Shown: piece after piece, positions 14,333 through 15,710 of the stretch
How positions within the stretch are numbered: the first letter of the stretch is position 1
How the letters are laid out: every line of letters begins with the position of its first letter
Assembly: GCA_900544975.1 (NCBI GenBank)
Contig: UQXI01000047.1
Coordinates: 1-15,710 of the forward strand
Length of the DNA: 15,710 nt
Reading direction: 5' to 3'
Origin: an uncultured Eubacteriales bacterium
GTDB lineage: Bacteria; Bacillota; Clostridia; Oscillospirales; Oscillospiraceae
Position numbers and translations under genes: made by a program
Notes under the pieces: generated by a model
Database searches by the model: none
Told to the model about the DNA's origin: nothing
Seen by the model: the letters and a program-made list of their open reading frames with translations, nothing else

Positions 14333-14361
14333 TGGAAAAATGATACAACCTGTGTTATAAT
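14333..14361 (+). promoter_or_regulatory. Promoter of the winged-helix regulator
   Basis: TGGAAA (14333-14338), a 17-bp spacer and a perfect TATAAT (14356-14361). The start would be near 14368, about 49 nt before the ATG at 14417. Confidence 0.7.
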
Positions 14362-14371
14362 CGTTTTCAAA

Positions 14372-14389
14372 ATGTGCGCATATCTGCAA
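14372..14389 (+). promoter_or_regulatory. Third operator-like site, at the regulator's own start point
   Basis: ATGTGCGCATATCTGCAA resembles the plus-strand site at 14198-14216 (ATTGTGCGCAATATTGCAA), sharing TGTGCGCA and TGCAA at the same spacing apart from one base. It sits at about +5 to +22 of the regulator transcript, consistent with autorepression. Confidence 0.55.
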
Positions 14390-14404
14390 TACGATTTTGA
14401 CCTT

Positions 14405-14415
14405 GGAGGGACTCC
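14405..14415 (+). promoter_or_regulatory. Shine-Dalgarno inside a 4-bp mini-hairpin (winged-helix regulator)
   Basis: GGAG-GGA-CTCC precedes CATGG of the start. It matches the arrangement at 4171-4181 before the MerR-type gene in 14 of 16 positions through the ATGG. Confidence 0.4.
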
Positions 14416-14416
14416 C

Positions 14417-15511
14417 ATGGAGCTGCAATTCAATCGTGAGCCTTGCCTGATTCTGGAGGCCACAGAGCTTCTGTATGTATTTGTCAACCAGCTTTCTCCC
14501 CGCATGTTGACCGCGGACGGCCCTTACTGCATTCCCCCAGCAGAGGTGAGCGCAATGATAGAGGAGATCTGCGGCAGCCTGTCCCCGGAAGAGCCCACCC
14601 TGCGCTATTATTTCCAGAAATATCAGCTGCTGGAGCAAGCCGGCGACACCTGCCTGGCCCGCCTGATGGTTTTCTCCTTTGTAAACCTGAACGAATCCGA
14701 TCCGGACCGCAGTTTCCAGGCCCTGTGCGACACCTGGGACCGGCTGCGCCAGGGCGGGTACTATTTCACCAACTGCAAGGATCACGGCCTCAGCATGTAC
14801 GCCCCTGTAGACTCCGGCGCCATCCCCTTTGCCCACGGGCTCTGGAAGCTGCCTCTGCCCCTGCCCTGTAAAGAGCAGCTGATGGAGGTATTTTCAGACT
14901 TCCCCCGCCACGTGAAACGGCTGGCGGCCCTGATGAAGCCGGTGATGGAACGGCTCGGCTCGGCCCTGGTCCCCTGGGTGGACCGGGCGGAACCCCTGAT
15001 CCGGCAATGGGAAAAAACGCTGCAGGACCAAGACCTAGCGCGGTTCTTGCAGACTTATATGCTGATTCAAACCAACCACCCCCTGGACAGCGCCACCGCC
15101 TCCCTCCTCTTCTTCCTCCCAAATCTCACCCCCGGACTGGTAGATGAGAAAAGAAATCTGACCCGCTTCTGCATTGGCGTCAACATCCAGCCCCAGACGG
15201 GCATTGCCATGTCCAAGCTGGAGGATTGGGAGTACACCGCCATGCGCCTGCTGGGGAGCCCCGCCCGGATGGAAATGATGAACGCCATGCGGGAAAAGCC
15301 TATGACCTCCCGAGAGCTTTCCCAGGAGCTGGGGCTGCACCTGGGCACGGTGACCCGGGACATCCGAAATATGCACGACTCCCGGCTCGTGATTATGAAG
15401 TTGGGCGGCTCCCGCCCCCACTACACCGTGAATTTCGACACCATCCGCGCCCTGGCCCAGCGACTGCTGGACATGTGCCCCGCCCCCGGCACAGTAGAAT
15501 CCGAAGAATAA
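14417..15511 (+). CDS. ArsR-like winged-helix transcriptional regulator with a large N-terminal domain
   Basis: 364 residues. Residues about 272-345 form an ArsR-type winged helix: EYTAMRLLGSPARMEMMNAM, SRELSQELGLHLGTVTRDIR (recognition helix) and SRPHYTVNFDTIRALAQRLL (wing and last helix). The N-terminal ~270 residues are mostly helical, with no recognised ligand motif, no signal peptide and no membrane segment. Start at 14417 is set by TTGGAGGG (14403-14410); upstream in-frame ATG codons, such as 14201, lie in the promoter region and have no ribosome site. It is divergent from the SLH subtilase, with 319 bp between the start codons. That region holds three copies of one operator-like motif, so I infer that it controls the protease and itself. 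The ligand is unknown. The general role is likely; the target is an inference. Confidence 0.8.
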   Translation: MELQFNREPCLILEATELLYVFVNQLSPRMLTADGPYCIPPAEVSAMIEEICGSLSPEEPTLRYYFQKYQLLEQAGDTCLARLMVFSFVNLNESDPDRSFQALCDTWDRLRQGGYYFTNCKDHGLSMYAPVDSGAIPFAHGLWKLPLPLPCKEQLMEVFSDFPRHVKRLAALMKPVMERLGSALVPWVDRAEPLIRQWEKTLQDQDLARFLQTYMLIQTNHPLDSATASLLFFLPNLTPGLVDEKRNLTRFCIGVNIQPQTGIAMSKLEDWEYTAMRLLGSPARMEMMNAMREKPMTSRELSQELGLHLGTVTRDIRNMHDSRLVIMKLGGSRPHYTVNFDTIRALAQRLLDMCPAPGTVESEE

Positions 15512-15631
15512 ACAGTGAAACATACCGCTCCACAGCAGCTACCCGACGTATTTTGCCATTTTAACGCCCCCTGTCAGGCAAAAAAGGTGCATTTTACGGC
15601 AATACCGAAGAATCCATTCATGTACCACATG

Positions 15632-15656
15632 GGTATCTCTCCGTAGGGGCGGACCC
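15632..15656. repeat. Orphan fragment of the intergenic palindromic repeat, inverted
   Basis: GGTATCTCTCCGTAGGGG followed by CGGACCC matches the outer edge of the right P arm and the start of the L segment of copies A and B1, in the opposite orientation. It then breaks off: the expected ATGTGTCCGCC is absent. The rest of 15512-15710 shows no gene; a TTTTGCC/GGCAAAA stem at about 15551-15582 has no T-run and is not a convincing terminator. Confidence 0.6.
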
Positions 15657-15710
15657 AATGCCAACAGGTTAAGAGTTCTCGGCAAAATAGCTAAAAACTG
15701 GGGTCCATTT

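Overview
The window is about 58-60% GC (estimated by eye). It looks like a chromosomal segment from a low-motility gut-type Clostridia, most likely an Oscillospiraceae relative. That placement is an inference from the Firmicutes-type RpoB, the short TPP-controlled ThiC, the SLH-anchored subtilase and the kind of GC-rich intergenic palindromic repeats present. No phage, plasmid, transposase, CRISPR, tRNA or rRNA was seen.

Layout. 1-3874 (minus): the start of rpoC and a complete rpoB, transcribed leftwards from a consensus promoter at 4055-4083. 3875-4182: a dense control region with two face-to-face promoters and a rightward intrinsic terminator ahead of a small MerR-type regulator (4183-4611, plus). 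4612-5016: non-coding, with a composite palindromic repeat and a promoter. 5017-5562: an ECF transporter S component. 5650-6711: a putative HExxH metallopeptidase. 6708-6896: promoter, TPP riboswitch and terminator, controlling thiC (6960-8273). 8292-8813 (minus): a Nudix hydrolase that converges on thiC. 8814-9531: non-coding, with two more copies of the repeat in a 240-bp tandem arrangement and a 16-bp terminator-like stem. 9532-14097 (minus): a very large secreted S8 subtilase with three SLH domains, interrupted by one in-frame TAG between its catalytic His and Ser. 14098-14416: a divergent regulatory region with three copies of one operator-like motif. 14417-15511 (plus): a winged-helix regulator, probably controlling both the protease and itself. 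15512-15710: non-coding, with an orphan half of the repeat.

Main points of interest: (i) the lone amber codon in an otherwise intact SLH subtilase; (ii) the TGTGCGCA operator set shared by the protease and its divergent regulator; (iii) the short RNA expected between the rpoB promoter and the MerR gene, formed by a consensus promoter and an intrinsic terminator; (iv) the L-U-P composite palindromic repeat. Most of the remaining content is housekeeping. I do not see a defence system or a biosynthetic cluster. The best candidate for something undescribed is the protease/regulator pair with its operator, followed by the rpoB-leader RNA arrangement.
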